Assembly (NCBI RefSeq): GCF_009827445.1
Contig: NZ_WTYI01000001.1
Location: 1,082,381 to 1,146,380 of the forward strand
Reading direction: 5' to 3'
DNA length: 64,000 bases
Source of the DNA: Qipengyuania aquimaris
Lineage (GTDB): Bacteria > Pseudomonadota > Alphaproteobacteria > Sphingomonadales > Sphingomonadaceae
The position numbers and the translations under genes are program-made. The notes under the pieces were generated by a model, which saw nothing but the letters and a program-made list of their open reading frames with translations, was not told the DNA's origin and searched no databases. Shown here in pieces: positions 17,260 through 26,504 of the stretch; the first letter of the stretch is position 1, and each line of letters starts with the position of its first letter.

Positions 17260-18449
17260 GCCACCTTCCGACGTTCGAGCGCTCGGGAATAAATCCCGTG
17301 TAGGATATCCAAGTTAGCTTCAGCCGTATAGCGCCTACGAAATTCAAGATGGCCCATCTCCCCGACGTGTCGTAATTTCGCTTGGTCACTCCAAATCTTT
17401 CGGAGACCACGCGTCACTGCTGCTTCATCGAATGGGTCGAGAAGAAAGCCCGCGCGCCCACCGTCGACGATTGAGGGTAATGGTCCGAGATCCGAAACGG
17501 CAACTGGGGTTCCAAAAGCGAAAGCTTCCCGGATAACCATAGGAAACCCTTCAAAACATTCTGAAGGCAAAATCAAGAGACGGGCATTGGCGATTTTTCG
17601 TTCGGTCTCCGAAGGTGTCAATTGTCCATCGAATATCACGTTGGCTTCCCTCGCTTCCTGCAAAAGCTTTTCGCGAAGTGGGCCATCGCCAATGACATGA
17701 AGAAACGGAGCGTCCTTTCCCCACCGCCGCCACGCACGGATCAGTTTTACGATCCCCTTATATTCGGAGAGACGCCCTACAAAAACGCAGTGCGGCCCTC
17801 GGATTTTCCACGGCTGGACTTCTGGATTACCCGGGTAGAAGTTCGGCTTTACCTCAATCTTGGTGGCCGGTATGCCTCCCAGTGATAGAAGATCCCGCTG
17901 AAATTCTGTTAGAGCGACGAATGCTTCGATATCGTTCTGCCAGGTATTCCGAAGGCGATGAAGGGCAATTCCTGCCGCAAGCGGAAGAGTGGCAATTTTG
18001 CTTTCCCGATAACAACCATAGCGCATTGCAGGTGCGACAGTTCGCCGTTTGATGCACAAAGTGCACGGGTGATTGTCGCGCATCGGAATTCCAGCAGCGC
18101 ATAGCAATCGGTAATTATGGAGGGTCATCACACGAGCAGGTCCGCCAGCTGCCGCAGGGAAAATGGAAGGCGAAATGAGAGGAAACGTATTATGAGCATG
18201 GAGTATGTCCGGCTTCCACGACGCTACAAAATCTCTCATTTCACGCGCAGAAAAGGGATTCCACGGAACTGATAAGGCCCCCGCCATGGAGCCAATAAGG
18301 CCACGACTTCGTATGCTGTCGCTATGTCGATCGAAAACAGCGACCTCGTGGCCATAGTCTCGCAACAATTGCACTTCGGTTTCCACGACCTGATTCTCAC
18401 CCGAAGGCGAGGCAGACCCGTAATAGTTATGAACGACAAGGATGCGCAT
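17256..18449 (-). CDS. Glycosyltransferase family 4 protein
   Basis: 397 residues with a GT-B fold of two Rossmann domains. The N-terminal domain starts MRILVVHNYYGSASPSGENQV, a glycine-rich donor/acceptor loop, and the C-terminal domain has FVGRLSEYKGIVKLIRAW and the E-x7-E region ECFEGFPMVIREAFAFGTPV. It should transfer a hexose to the lipid-linked repeat unit on the inner face of the cytoplasmic membrane. Its stop overlaps the start of the downstream WecG-type gene. A cysteine-rich stretch (HPCTLCIKRRTVAPAMRYGCYRESK) is common in this GT4 subgroup. Donor and linkage cannot be inferred. Confidence 0.92.
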   Translation of the reverse strand: MRILVVHNYYGSASPSGENQVVETEVQLLRDYGHEVAVFDRHSDSIRSRGLIGSMAGALSVPWNPFSAREMRDFVASWKPDILHAHNTFPLISPSIFPAAAGGPARVMTLHNYRLLCAAGIPMRDNHPCTLCIKRRTVAPAMRYGCYRESKIATLPLAAGIALHRLRNTWQNDIEAFVALTEFQRDLLSLGGIPATKIEVKPNFYPGNPEVQPWKIRGPHCVFVGRLSEYKGIVKLIRAWRRWGKDAPFLHVIGDGPLREKLLQEAREANVIFDGQLTPSETERKIANARLLILPSECFEGFPMVIREAFAFGTPVAVSDLGPLPSIVDGGRAGFLLDPFDEAAVTRGLRKIWSDQAKLRHVGEMGHLEFRRRYTAEANLDILHGIYSRALERRKVA

Positions 18450-18990
18450 ACCCTAGAGAACCCTATATATATTTTCTTGAACCCGCACCGTTGAGCGTAA
18501 TAACCATACGAGGGATTGCGGGTTGCAAAGTAATTTGTTCATCTATGAGTAAATATCAGGATCAAGCCTGAAACAATGAGCCTGACCCCCTCCACCAATT
18601 ATCCAACAATATTCAATGAACGGCCTGCAACAAAACTCCGCATCAGGACGAGCGTCCATTTTTCAGTATCCGCCCCTGCCTCCCTTCGTGGCCCGCAAGA
18701 TCCTTTTGCATCTCAAGTCTTTCAGCCCTGAGGTCCACTCGCGACGCCAAAAGAGTGAATTAAATGCATTCACAGCGGCCAGAATATCAACCTACACTCG
18801 TGACTTCGCATTTCTTTTGACAATATTTTTAAAGAACCGCACATCATATTCTCAATATTCGAAAAACCTCAACGCCTACATCGAGAATATAGTTTCGTTG
18901 ATGATTCTTGAAGAAGTACTAAAAATATTCACTTCACTTTCCCTTTATAAATTCTTTATGTTGTGCAAATTGCGCAATATAACCCATAGA
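18450..18990. other. AT-rich gene-free stretch inside the EPS locus
   Basis: About 540 bases, noticeably AT-richer than its surroundings. A plus-strand frame of 129 residues (18616-19005) has no ribosome binding site, no similarity I recognise, and runs into the end of the neighbouring gene, so I do not call it. The stretch probably contains the promoter for the gene pair at 16498-18449; it may also be the remnant of a lost gene. Confidence 0.45.
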
Positions 18991-20073
18991 TTACCCTTTG
19001 CTTGAAAACGCGATGTCACACGCTAATTGCAGACCACGTGCAGCATTGGCGTAATTGAAAGGCTGGACATCTCGAAGAGCTTGGGTCGACATCTTCTGCC
19101 ATAACAATGGATTTTCGAGCAACTCTGTGCACGCCGTTGCCCACGCCGAAACATCGACCGGCAGGACACGACCATTAAGTTGGTCAACTACGAGATCTGA
19201 CGCCGCACCAGCCGCAGAAGTGGTGACGACCGGCGTGCCCGAAGCCATTGCCTCATTCACCACCACTCCCCATGCATCCAGCTTCGTAGGAAATAGCAGT
19301 AGTCGCGCCTGAGGATACCATGTGGGGAGCTCGTCTGGTTGTATAAAACCTGGAGCGATAAAGTCGACCTGCTCATCGCGCAAAGCATTCAATACTCCTT
19401 GCCGCTCAGGGCCATTGCCCACTACCAGTGCTCGGCAAGAACCGCGACGGCGACGAACTTCCGCGCATGTTTCAACGAAGAAATAGGGAAGTTTGTGGTC
19501 GTGCAGACGGCCGCAGAACATCAAATCATAAGGGCGTTCCGAAAGTGGGCTTGGCGAGAACCTAGAATTGTCAGCACATAAGCGGCTTAGAAAAATGCGA
19601 TTGGGAGCGAGCCCATAACTCTCAAGAAGGCGCTTTCCGGAAAGGCTGGCGGCCACGCCAGTCGAAGCGCCGCGGATCATGCACCTTCTCAGCAATCGGT
19701 GTTTCCAAGAAAGGTGCCTTTCAGACAATTCAGTGCCGTCTGTCATATACACATACGGCACGCCGTGTAGCTTCGCCCAAGCTATAGAATATATATGAGT
19801 GGGATTCAGGCCCGTCGCGACGACAACTTGAGGCCTAATGCCATTCAACACTCTCCACACATCTGGATTGTTGTGGATGAAATTATAGCCGTCCTGCAGA
19901 TCGCTTACGTTTTCATTCAGGAAAACATGGCTGAAATCCAGAGGTGGTACGAGCCATTCTCGATTGCCCTCTGTTCGCGCACAAAATACCACCGTATTCT
20001 CACCTCTTGGCAAAAGTGACCATACGGGATTGCGGTAAGGAACCGGCATATTGGTAACAATGGCGCACTTCAT
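18991..20073 (-). CDS. Glycosyltransferase family 4 protein
   Basis: About 360 residues from ATG 20073 (a TTG two codons earlier is less likely). The ATG overlaps the stop of the upstream GT2 gene by one base (TAATG). N-terminal part: MKCAIVTNMPVPYRNPVWSLL, a typical GT4 start. C-terminal domain: MFCGRLHDHKLPYFFVE and the E-x7-E region DAWGVVVNEAMASGTPVVTT. It is a cytoplasmic transferase extending the EPS repeat unit; donor and acceptor are unknown. It is the last gene of a run of six coupled genes reaching up to the flippase. Confidence 0.91.
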   Translation of the reverse strand: MKCAIVTNMPVPYRNPVWSLLPRGENTVVFCARTEGNREWLVPPLDFSHVFLNENVSDLQDGYNFIHNNPDVWRVLNGIRPQVVVATGLNPTHIYSIAWAKLHGVPYVYMTDGTELSERHLSWKHRLLRRCMIRGASTGVAASLSGKRLLESYGLAPNRIFLSRLCADNSRFSPSPLSERPYDLMFCGRLHDHKLPYFFVETCAEVRRRRGSCRALVVGNGPERQGVLNALRDEQVDFIAPGFIQPDELPTWYPQARLLLFPTKLDAWGVVVNEAMASGTPVVTTSAAGAASDLVVDQLNGRVLPVDVSAWATACTELLENPLLWQKMSTQALRDVQPFNYANAARGLQLACDIAFSSKG

Positions 20074-20858
20074 TACCAACTCAAACTCGATTTTATCTTA
20101 CGGAAATATGACCCCAAATAGAAGCGAGTGGCAGAAAAAACATCCTTTATTGTTACAGAACAAGCTAGTATTAGAGAAAGCTCATTAAATGAATAGCTCA
20201 CCTTCTCAAGCCAAAATCTACCATACTCTCTTTGCGAAAGCCCTCCAAGCAAATAATTTGACAAAGGACTATCGGTATAAAGGCACACATCAGCCCGCTT
20301 CAAGCTGTCAATTACCCACTTTTGATCGGCGATAAAAGAATATCGTAGGTCATAAAATGGCACGATACTGCGTCGCAGGATGATGGATTGATGAGACACT
20401 CGCATTCCCCAAGCCATTTTCTCAGACGATAGTAATTGCGGTGCTTCAGCGACATTGACGAGATGCCCACCCTCATCGATCAGATTGGTGTCTCCATAAA
20501 GAACGTCAGGCGACTGCCCCGACCGAAGTTTATTCAGTACATCGGCAGCCGCGGGCGTGTCACCGGCATTCAGGAACCACACATACTCCCCAGACGCGAG
20601 CTGGATCCCCTTGTTCATCGCGTCGTAAATTCCATGATCAGGTTCTGAAACACTACGCACAGAGATCATTCGATTAGAACAAAGTATATCTACGGTTCCG
20701 TCAGTCGACCCACCGTCGATGATGATATGTTCTAGATTGGGATAGTCCAAGTCGTCGATCGCATTAATGGTCTGCCTAAGAAGCTCTCGCGCGTTGAAGA
20801 CTACCGTAATGATTGAAACTCGGGGCGCTACAATTTCACTAGGATCCACCCGGCGCAT
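20073..20858 (-). CDS. Glycosyltransferase family 2 protein
   Basis: 261 residues with a GT-A fold. VSIITVVFNARELLRQTINAI opens the nucleotide-binding domain, IIIDGGSTDGTVDIL follows, and YDAMNKGIQLASGEYVWFLNAGD contains the metal-binding region (NAGD in place of the usual DxD), as in WcaA-like transferases of colanic-acid type loci. The last ~60 residues are more hydrophobic/aromatic and probably associate with the membrane. The gene overlaps the upstream methyltransferase gene by 20 bases and shares TAATG with the next GT4 gene. The sugar it transfers is not known. Confidence 0.91.
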   Translation of the reverse strand: MRRVDPSEIVAPRVSIITVVFNARELLRQTINAIDDLDYPNLEHIIIDGGSTDGTVDILCSNRMISVRSVSEPDHGIYDAMNKGIQLASGEYVWFLNAGDTPAAADVLNKLRSGQSPDVLYGDTNLIDEGGHLVNVAEAPQLLSSEKMAWGMRVSHQSIILRRSIVPFYDLRYSFIADQKWVIDSLKRADVCLYTDSPLSNYLLGGLSQREYGRFWLEKVSYSFNELSLILACSVTIKDVFSATRFYLGSYFRKIKSSLSW

Positions 20859-21675
20859 CCCCCTGCCGTGTCAGCACCCAGCAACCCACTGTCGGCGCAA
20901 AGCGCCGCAAAAAGCCGGTCCTATGATAACTCCAGTTCCATTCTGTCAAGCGTGAGAGCAGGCTATCGACCTTCACAAAATTTGAGCTGTTCCAAGGCTC
21001 GATGAGGCCGAACCTAAATGCAAGATTGAGGAGTGGACCAAATCCGACCAGTTGCTCCGCGGTGAGCTCCATCCCCATGCGATCGCATAAATTCCTAATG
21101 AACTCCTTCGGCAAACCTCGCTCGCGACTTGTCAATCCGTGCCGCGGCTTACGCCAGTCCCCCATCGAGGTCACTGGTTCGCGAACAAACAACCTCCCCC
21201 CAGGGCGTATGACCCTCGCCATCTCTCTCAAGACTTGGGAGACATTCGGGATGTGATGCAGCACACCAAAAGCGGTGCCCACGTCAAATGAAGCGTCTTT
21301 GTACGGCAAACGTCCGTTAGCGTTTGGCATAATGTAGGTAGCTGGAATCCCCGATATGTCATTTCGCCAAAATTTCTCAGCCGGCTCAACAATCGAAAGT
21401 GAACGCACCCTGTCCGCCAAGGGCTTGAACTCCGAGCCCCAAGCACTTCCCAGCCCGATGATATCAAGTTGCCCTGGCGGCAAGAAATTCCAAGCGTAGG
21501 CTGCGTCTAGTGCATGATAATGGTAAACATCGGTTAGACTGTCGGCGTGGTCGAGCTTTGCATAACCTTCCTTTTCGTCCGCAAACCACGCATCGATCTC
21601 ATCAAGGCTAAAATCGTCGCCATAAAGAGTCGCACCGCGCAAAGCATCTTCTATCTTAGGATCAGTCTCATTCAT
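20839..21675 (-). CDS. Class I SAM-dependent methyltransferase in the EPS locus
   Basis: 278 residues. Motif I is degenerate but placed as expected (LDIIGLGSAWGSEFKPLADRV, about 70-90), followed by SIVEPAEKF, the acidic ribose-contact strand. Motif post-I/II is DASFDVGTAFGVLHHIPN and motif III VIRPGGRLFVREP. The fold is that of methyltransferase type 11. By context it could O-methylate a sugar of the repeat unit, or cap the chain and so set its length. It sits between the Wzy-like gene (5 bases away) and the GT2 gene (20-base overlap). Confidence 0.85.
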   Translation of the reverse strand: MNETDPKIEDALRGATLYGDDFSLDEIDAWFADEKEGYAKLDHADSLTDVYHYHALDAAYAWNFLPPGQLDIIGLGSAWGSEFKPLADRVRSLSIVEPAEKFWRNDISGIPATYIMPNANGRLPYKDASFDVGTAFGVLHHIPNVSQVLREMARVIRPGGRLFVREPVTSMGDWRKPRHGLTSRERGLPKEFIRNLCDRMGMELTAEQLVGFGPLLNLAFRFGLIEPWNSSNFVKVDSLLSRLTEWNWSYHRTGFLRRFAPTVGCWVLTRQGDAPGGS

Positions 21676-21679
21676 CGAG

Positions 21680-22960
21680 CTAAACTTTACTACTCATCGA
21701 AATGTTGCAGGCCGGAAGAGGCTTGAATTGATCATGCCGTCGGTAGGCGCTAGCGGCTGATGTCCGGCTTGTCACGGTCGCTTTCGTATGCGTCAGGTAC
21801 AAAAATGGCAGACCCAAAAATAGCGCATACGTGAGAAACTGTTCGCTAAAGGCTATTACAATTACGACTACCGTTAAAATGATCCGGTCACCCTTCCTAA
21901 CGCCAGTCCGTCCAGACAACAGGCTTAAGAAATAAAGGAGCGCGCCAAAAAATCCAAACGTCGCAATGAAGTTGCTCAATCCATTACTATGGCCTAAATT
22001 ACGATTGTGAAGCTCAGGGTGGTCAGCTAAGCGCGTCTCTTGTATCAATCCATTCCCGAAGACGGGGTTTTTCTCGATATAATGGATGTCAAAAAACAAA
22101 GACCCAAAACGGTCCGGCGAAAAGGAAGCGCTATAGAGCGATCGCTCAATTTGACCAAGAATCTTAGCTCCAATAAAATCCAATTGAAATGTGGCAAAGA
22201 CGCTCAGTGCAATCGCAAAGGAAATAAGTGGAACGCGGAGCACCCAAGATTGCCTTATTTGTGTAATTTTGACTGTCAAAATAATAAAAAATAGCAGGTA
22301 TCCTGTAGTGCTGAACGTTGTGATCAATGCTAGCAAAACACAGATCATTCTGAATCGGCGGCTCGGCTCAAGCCATGACGATAACGGAAGGAGAGACAAT
22401 GAAAGGTTTATGATCGCTTGAAATGCTCCTGGCTCCCAAAACATCGCGGAGTTGCGCCACCATTGGTCAGTCATCAGGGTTGTGAAGATTAGCATTGTTT
22501 TGACGTTTTCGCCAAAAAGCTCAGGCGACTCCATGCCCAACATCTTCTCCGGCCCTAGGATGAGTAATGCCAAGTAGCAAAGAAGCGATACGAAACTGAT
22601 AAAAAAGACGACCGAAAAAAGTCGCTCGGGGAATCTTGGGCCAATCCTCTGCAGAGCAAACCCGCCTGCGAGAATTTTAAAAAGAAAAAACAACCATGTC
22701 GCAATCGGATACGAGCCAAACTGGATCGCATGCGCCAAGAAAATAAAGAGAAATGCTAATTCAAATAAGAAAATTTTTTTTAAGAAATTTATATCGTATA
22801 TCTTTCTATCGATAAAAACGACATATGTAGTCAGCGGCAGTAGGATCCATGGGGTAACATCAGAACTCGAAAACGCAGGGTTTCCGCTTACAAGAATTAT
22901 CAAAAATAGGATGAGAAATTGTGTCTGTATCTTAGCTCGTTTTTTGTTAGTAAGATTCAT
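21680..22960 (-). CDS. Wzy-like polysaccharide polymerase (polytopic membrane protein)
   Basis: 426 residues with about ten to eleven hydrophobic helices and a periplasmic loop around residues 275-330 (SASFSPDRFGSLFFDIHYIEKNPVFGNGLIQETRLADHPELHNRNLGHSNGLSN region). The pattern FGNG near a loop and H-S-N-G before the last helices is typical of O-antigen polymerases, which otherwise share little sequence. Expected role: joining repeat units in the periplasm after flipping. The base composition is among the most AT-rich in the window. Its ATG overlaps the stop of the upstream GT4 gene (ATGA). Confidence 0.82.
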   Translation of the reverse strand: MNLTNKKRAKIQTQFLILFLIILVSGNPAFSSSDVTPWILLPLTTYVVFIDRKIYDINFLKKIFLFELAFLFIFLAHAIQFGSYPIATWLFFLFKILAGGFALQRIGPRFPERLFSVVFFISFVSLLCYLALLILGPEKMLGMESPELFGENVKTMLIFTTLMTDQWWRNSAMFWEPGAFQAIINLSLSLLPLSSWLEPSRRFRMICVLLALITTFSTTGYLLFFIILTVKITQIRQSWVLRVPLISFAIALSVFATFQLDFIGAKILGQIERSLYSASFSPDRFGSLFFDIHYIEKNPVFGNGLIQETRLADHPELHNRNLGHSNGLSNFIATFGFFGALLYFLSLLSGRTGVRKGDRIILTVVVIVIAFSEQFLTYALFLGLPFLYLTHTKATVTSRTSAASAYRRHDQFKPLPACNISMSSKV

Positions 22961-24216
22961 CGGCCTGACTCGTATAAAGATTGGGCGCTCTCGTAAGCCT
23001 CCAAGTAAAGAGGTAGGGTTGCAGCAGGAGCCCAGAGTGAGACTGCGCGATGTCGAGCTTGCTCGCCCAAGAGTTTAAGTCGGTCGGTATCCTCCAAAAC
23101 CCATGCCACGCCTTCTGCTATCTCGATAGGATCATACGGTTTCGCCAAAAAGCCCGTTTCTTGGTGCGCTACGACATCTGGGAGGCCAGCGACGTCGAAA
23201 GCAACTACCGGCGTCCCGCAGGCTTGGGCTTCCGTTCCTGCTTGAGGAAGATTTTCAATACGGGATGGAATAACTACGACGTCGACGGCCGAATACAACA
23301 AAGCGAGCGATTGATCGTCCGCGAGTTTGCCCACGTAGTGCAACGGCATGCCGATTTGAGGTGGTTTAGCAGGTTTGCTCTGACCGACAATGACGGCCTG
23401 GCAATCCGGCCTCAGATGCGCCAATTTCCGTAGCGCAGCCCAGAGAAGATCTGCGCCCTTGATGGTGTTCTCCGCACCGCCAAGGGCTCCAAAGAGAACG
23501 AGTGGGGCCTTCGCAGGAAGGCGAAATGCGCGCCGGCCCGTAAATTTATCCAATGGGCGATACACATCCACTGGCAACGGATTCGGTACAACTCTGATCG
23601 GCCAGTCCCGCATTAGTGCCGAACGCTGGGCGCATTCTGCAAGCCATCTGCTCGGGGTAACCACAACCTGTGGGCGAGTCCAAGCTTTGCGCTTGCGATT
23701 AAAGATCCAGCGATCAAGGTCGAGTCCGTCATGTCCGCTCGGACGAGAGCCCCGATCGTAGCCAGTTAGAAAACGAGCGTTGGTTAGCCCATCGCTCAGA
23801 TGTTCCGCGCCGCAAAAGGCCCACATATCATGGAGGGTCCAGACGACTGGGCGGTCTATCGCAGCAATATCGCCGATAGACATAAACTCGTGCCCAACCC
23901 AATGCAAATTTACCACATCAGCGGATTTTACCAGCGGACTCGATGATAGCTTCGATGGAAGGCATGCCAACGAATGCTGCACTGGATTCTTGGTCTTCTG
24001 AGCCCTCATTATCGCTCCCGCGATCCGAGGTCGAAGCAACTCCGTTAGGCGTGAGAATTTGCTTTGTGAGATTACGACTTTTGGATCGTCAGTCAAACGT
24101 TGAGCTACGCGCATCCAACTGTCTTCGCCAGATTTGAGCAACTGGGTATGAAGCCGAAACGCGGCACGCGCTGCCCCGCCAAGTGCGTCAGCCTGGGAGA
24201 GCAGCACGACCTTCAT
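22957..24216 (-). CDS. Glycosyltransferase family 4 protein
   Basis: About 419 residues from the ATG at 24216, chosen because it overlaps the stop of the upstream methyltransferase as ATGA; a GTG at 24231 is an alternative. N-terminal domain: MKVVLLSQADALGGAARAAF with the glycine-rich loop, then NLHWVGHEFMS and WTLHDMWAFCGAEH, typical of a GT4 branch found in EPS loci. C-terminal domain: FGALGGAENTIKGADLLW and the E-x7-E region IENLPQAGTEAQACGTPVV. It extends the lipid-linked repeat unit in the cytoplasm. Donor not known. Confidence 0.92.
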   Translation of the reverse strand: MKVVLLSQADALGGAARAAFRLHTQLLKSGEDSWMRVAQRLTDDPKVVISQSKFSRLTELLRPRIAGAIMRAQKTKNPVQHSLACLPSKLSSSPLVKSADVVNLHWVGHEFMSIGDIAAIDRPVVWTLHDMWAFCGAEHLSDGLTNARFLTGYDRGSRPSGHDGLDLDRWIFNRKRKAWTRPQVVVTPSRWLAECAQRSALMRDWPIRVVPNPLPVDVYRPLDKFTGRRAFRLPAKAPLVLFGALGGAENTIKGADLLWAALRKLAHLRPDCQAVIVGQSKPAKPPQIGMPLHYVGKLADDQSLALLYSAVDVVVIPSRIENLPQAGTEAQACGTPVVAFDVAGLPDVVAHQETGFLAKPYDPIEIAEGVAWVLEDTDRLKLLGEQARHRAVSLWAPAATLPLYLEAYESAQSLYESGR

Positions 24217-25145
24217 GTGGTCTGGCGGCACTTAAGTTTACGATAGGAAGCCATGATAGTGTGTCCGCTAACGTCTTCAGGTATTGCGGAATTCCCAGCG
24301 CGAAGGCCTGCGACTTTGGCTAGAACACGACCAATGATCGACGTGTCTAGCAAAGTGTCGCCCAAGCCGAAAAGGCGGCGGAGTTTACGTTCTTCAACCG
24401 CCCGCGCAGCCCAAGCTTGGTGGATGGTCGAAACCGCTTCGCGTTCAATCGCCAACAATTCCAGATCAAAAACTTCCGCAATCATCCGCAGCGGTTGCTC
24501 GCTCCAGTGGCTAACATGATGAGGCGGCATGTCTAGTATATTGTTTTGTGCGATCCCACATAGGCCGTCTTGATCCGGAACCGCCAAGACAAGTGTCCCT
24601 CCCGGCTTGAGCGCCTCAACGCAGCCTTGAACGAAACCGCGCGGATCTGCTACATGCTCAAGCACCTGAAAAGATACAACGCCGTCGTAATCCTCAGGCT
24701 GCGAAGCCGCGTGAGATTCGACAGTTTCTTTTAGCAGCCTTATCCCACCTTCTGCTGCACGGCGAAGAGCGCCATCGCTAAATTCTAGACCTGTATACCT
24801 CTCGGCGCCCACGCAAGAGGCGAACGCCCCCTTGCCCGACCCAACCTCCAGAATACGCCCCTCAATAGGCAATAAGCGCTTTGCCATGTCATATTCCGGT
24901 TTGCTTGTGCTATAGTACCAGTGAAATTTTTGGAGGATATCGTAAATCTCACTCGCCCCGCTACAAGGGGGGTCGAAAAACCTTAAGCCGCAACGAAAAC
25001 ACGAATTGTATTGTATTATTAACTTCCCAATACCAGTACTTATGCCGAAGCTCTTCGACCAAGCGCGATCAATCTTTTCGCCAGAAATTTTTTCGATTAA
25101 AAATATCTCATTCGAGAAACAAAGCGGGCAAGACGTGGTCATCAT
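24213..25145 (-). CDS. Class I SAM-dependent methyltransferase with an N-terminal zinc-ribbon-like segment
   Basis: 310 residues. The first ~60 contain two Cys pairs (CPLC near residue 6 and CFRCG near 51) that could bind zinc, as in the sugar C- and O-methyltransferase group with a zinc-binding N-terminal domain. Motif I is ILEVGSGKGAFASCVG (about 95), with YDGVVSFQVLEHVADP as motif II and LKPGGTLVLAVPDQDG as motif III. It likely methylates an EPS sugar or precursor. It starts 15 bases after the flippase gene ends and is coupled by ATGA to the GT4 gene downstream. Confidence 0.87.
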   Translation of the reverse strand: MMTTSCPLCFSNEIFLIEKISGEKIDRAWSKSFGISTGIGKLIIQYNSCFRCGLRFFDPPCSGASEIYDILQKFHWYYSTSKPEYDMAKRLLPIEGRILEVGSGKGAFASCVGAERYTGLEFSDGALRRAAEGGIRLLKETVESHAASQPEDYDGVVSFQVLEHVADPRGFVQGCVEALKPGGTLVLAVPDQDGLCGIAQNNILDMPPHHVSHWSEQPLRMIAEVFDLELLAIEREAVSTIHQAWAARAVEERKLRRLFGLGDTLLDTSIIGRVLAKVAGLRAGNSAIPEDVSGHTIMASYRKLKCRQTT

Positions 25146-25160
25146 TTATTTAGGGATCCT

Positions 25161-26504
25161 CTAGCTTTTCAATGGCTTTATAACTTCATCTTTGAAAAAG
25201 AGCCAATATAATAATGGTACCGATATTATCCAAGCTATTATAGTTGAAAGAACAATTCCATGTAGTCCAAAGGCCTTGCTTAAGTAAATTTTCAATGGAA
25301 TGGAACATAAGCAAAAAATTATTACTGCATATATTTGCGGTTTTATTACGTAGCAGCCGTTGAGATACACTGACGCGGCTGAGGAAGTAGCTTCAATGAC
25401 GGACCAAATACCATAAATGACCACAAACGAAATCGGCAAGATAATCACCCCATCAGTCCAGCGCTCAACCAAAGGTCTATGTGCGAGAACTAAAATCGAC
25501 ACCAGAACCAGCGCGAGTGTTGCCGCACCGATCAGGCTGAATTTCAAGACTCGGCGGATGAACGCTCTATCTCCACTGGCATTCGCTTCAGCATAAGCTC
25601 CCCATAATGGCTGAGTGAGTATTTGAATTGGCAAGGCGGCGAATTGGAACAATCTCTGTGCAACAGCAAGCGATGCTGCGAATGCCGCTCCCATAGTGGA
25701 AGATACGATCAAGAGATCCGCCCCCCACCCCACCATGGCGCCTACTTGAAGGACAAAAAAGAGGCTGCCGGTTTTCAAAACAAGAGGCGCCTCGAACCGC
25801 ACCCCTCGCCATCCCGCCCTCATGCTCAGAAGATTTTTCTTCCAAAGAATGACAATCAGTGGGATGGCTCCGATTGACTGACCCGCAAGCATGATGGCCA
25901 GGAGCACCGGGACACCGACGCGGTACTCAGCGGCAATGATCAACGCGAGTATGGCCCCCATATTTGCGACCATAGAGGCCATATGCCCTATGGCAGCTCG
26001 CTGAAGTCCGAGAAATACTTTCTGGACTCCCCCTGAAAATAGAACAGCGACGAAGCCGAGGGCAAACACCATACTACCAGTTCGCGCTTCGCGGACTAAG
26101 GCAGGATCCGTTAGCCGAAACACGCTGGCCCAAGGTAAAATCTGAGACAGCCCCATCATTACCAGCGCCACTCCTAAGGCAATCCCGATCAAGACGAGCA
26201 GTCCGGAGCTAATTGATTGGCGGAGATGGCAAACGTCCTCATTCGTGGCTCTCTCGGCGGTCAAATTTGTCAAGGCATTGCCAACTCCGAGGTCAAGAAA
26301 GCTTAACATTGCAACAAAGCTCATGAGCGTCACCCAAACACCAAAACGCTCAGGTCCGAGATATCCTATCGTGGAATTGACGCTGACAATCATCAGCAAC
26401 ATGGAGACACCCTTGCTGCCAAAGTTGGCCAGAGATGCCTGACCTGCGAACCTGAGGCGGTCGGCACCACGCCCCCCCCCTAAAAACTTTTTTATCAATA
26501 ACAT
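25161..26504 (-). CDS. Wzx-type flippase (oligosaccharide flippase / polysaccharide biosynthesis protein)
   Basis: 447 residues with twelve to fourteen predicted membrane helices and no obvious globular part, the plan of the MOP-superfamily Wzx flippases. Recognisable blocks: FGSKGVSMLLMIVSVNSTIGYLGPERFGVWVTLMSF near the N terminus and LSFLDLGVGNALTNLTAERA, both characteristic of the family. It moves the undecaprenyl-linked repeat unit from the cytoplasmic to the periplasmic face. The gene heads the coupled run of six genes down to 18991. A nine-G tract codes for the Gly-Gly-Gly at residues 9-11; one base gained or lost there would abolish the protein. Confidence 0.92.
   Translation of the reverse strand: MLLIKKFLGGGRGADRLRFAGQASLANFGSKGVSMLLMIVSVNSTIGYLGPERFGVWVTLMSFVAMLSFLDLGVGNALTNLTAERATNEDVCHLRQSISSGLLVLIGIALGVALVMMGLSQILPWASVFRLTDPALVREARTGSMVFALGFVAVLFSGGVQKVFLGLQRAAIGHMASMVANMGAILALIIAAEYRVGVPVLLAIMLAGQSIGAIPLIVILWKKNLLSMRAGWRGVRFEAPLVLKTGSLFFVLQVGAMVGWGADLLIVSSTMGAAFAASLAVAQRLFQFAALPIQILTQPLWGAYAEANASGDRAFIRRVLKFSLIGAATLALVLVSILVLAHRPLVERWTDGVIILPISFVVIYGIWSVIEATSSAASVYLNGCYVIKPQIYAVIIFCLCSIPLKIYLSKAFGLHGIVLSTIIAWIISVPLLYWLFFKDEVIKPLKS
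26472..26480 (-). repeat. Poly-G (9) tract in the start of the flippase gene
   Basis: Nine consecutive C on the plus strand (G on the coding strand), 24 to 32 bases into the wzx reading frame. Homopolymers of this length in early coding sequence are the classic substrate of slipped-strand mispairing, which would switch the gene off. Confidence 0.7.

Noticed and set aside
18616-19005. 129-residue plus-strand frame in the AT-rich gap
   Set aside because: No ribosome binding site, no similarity I recognise, and it overlaps the end of the neighbouring glycosyltransferase gene.
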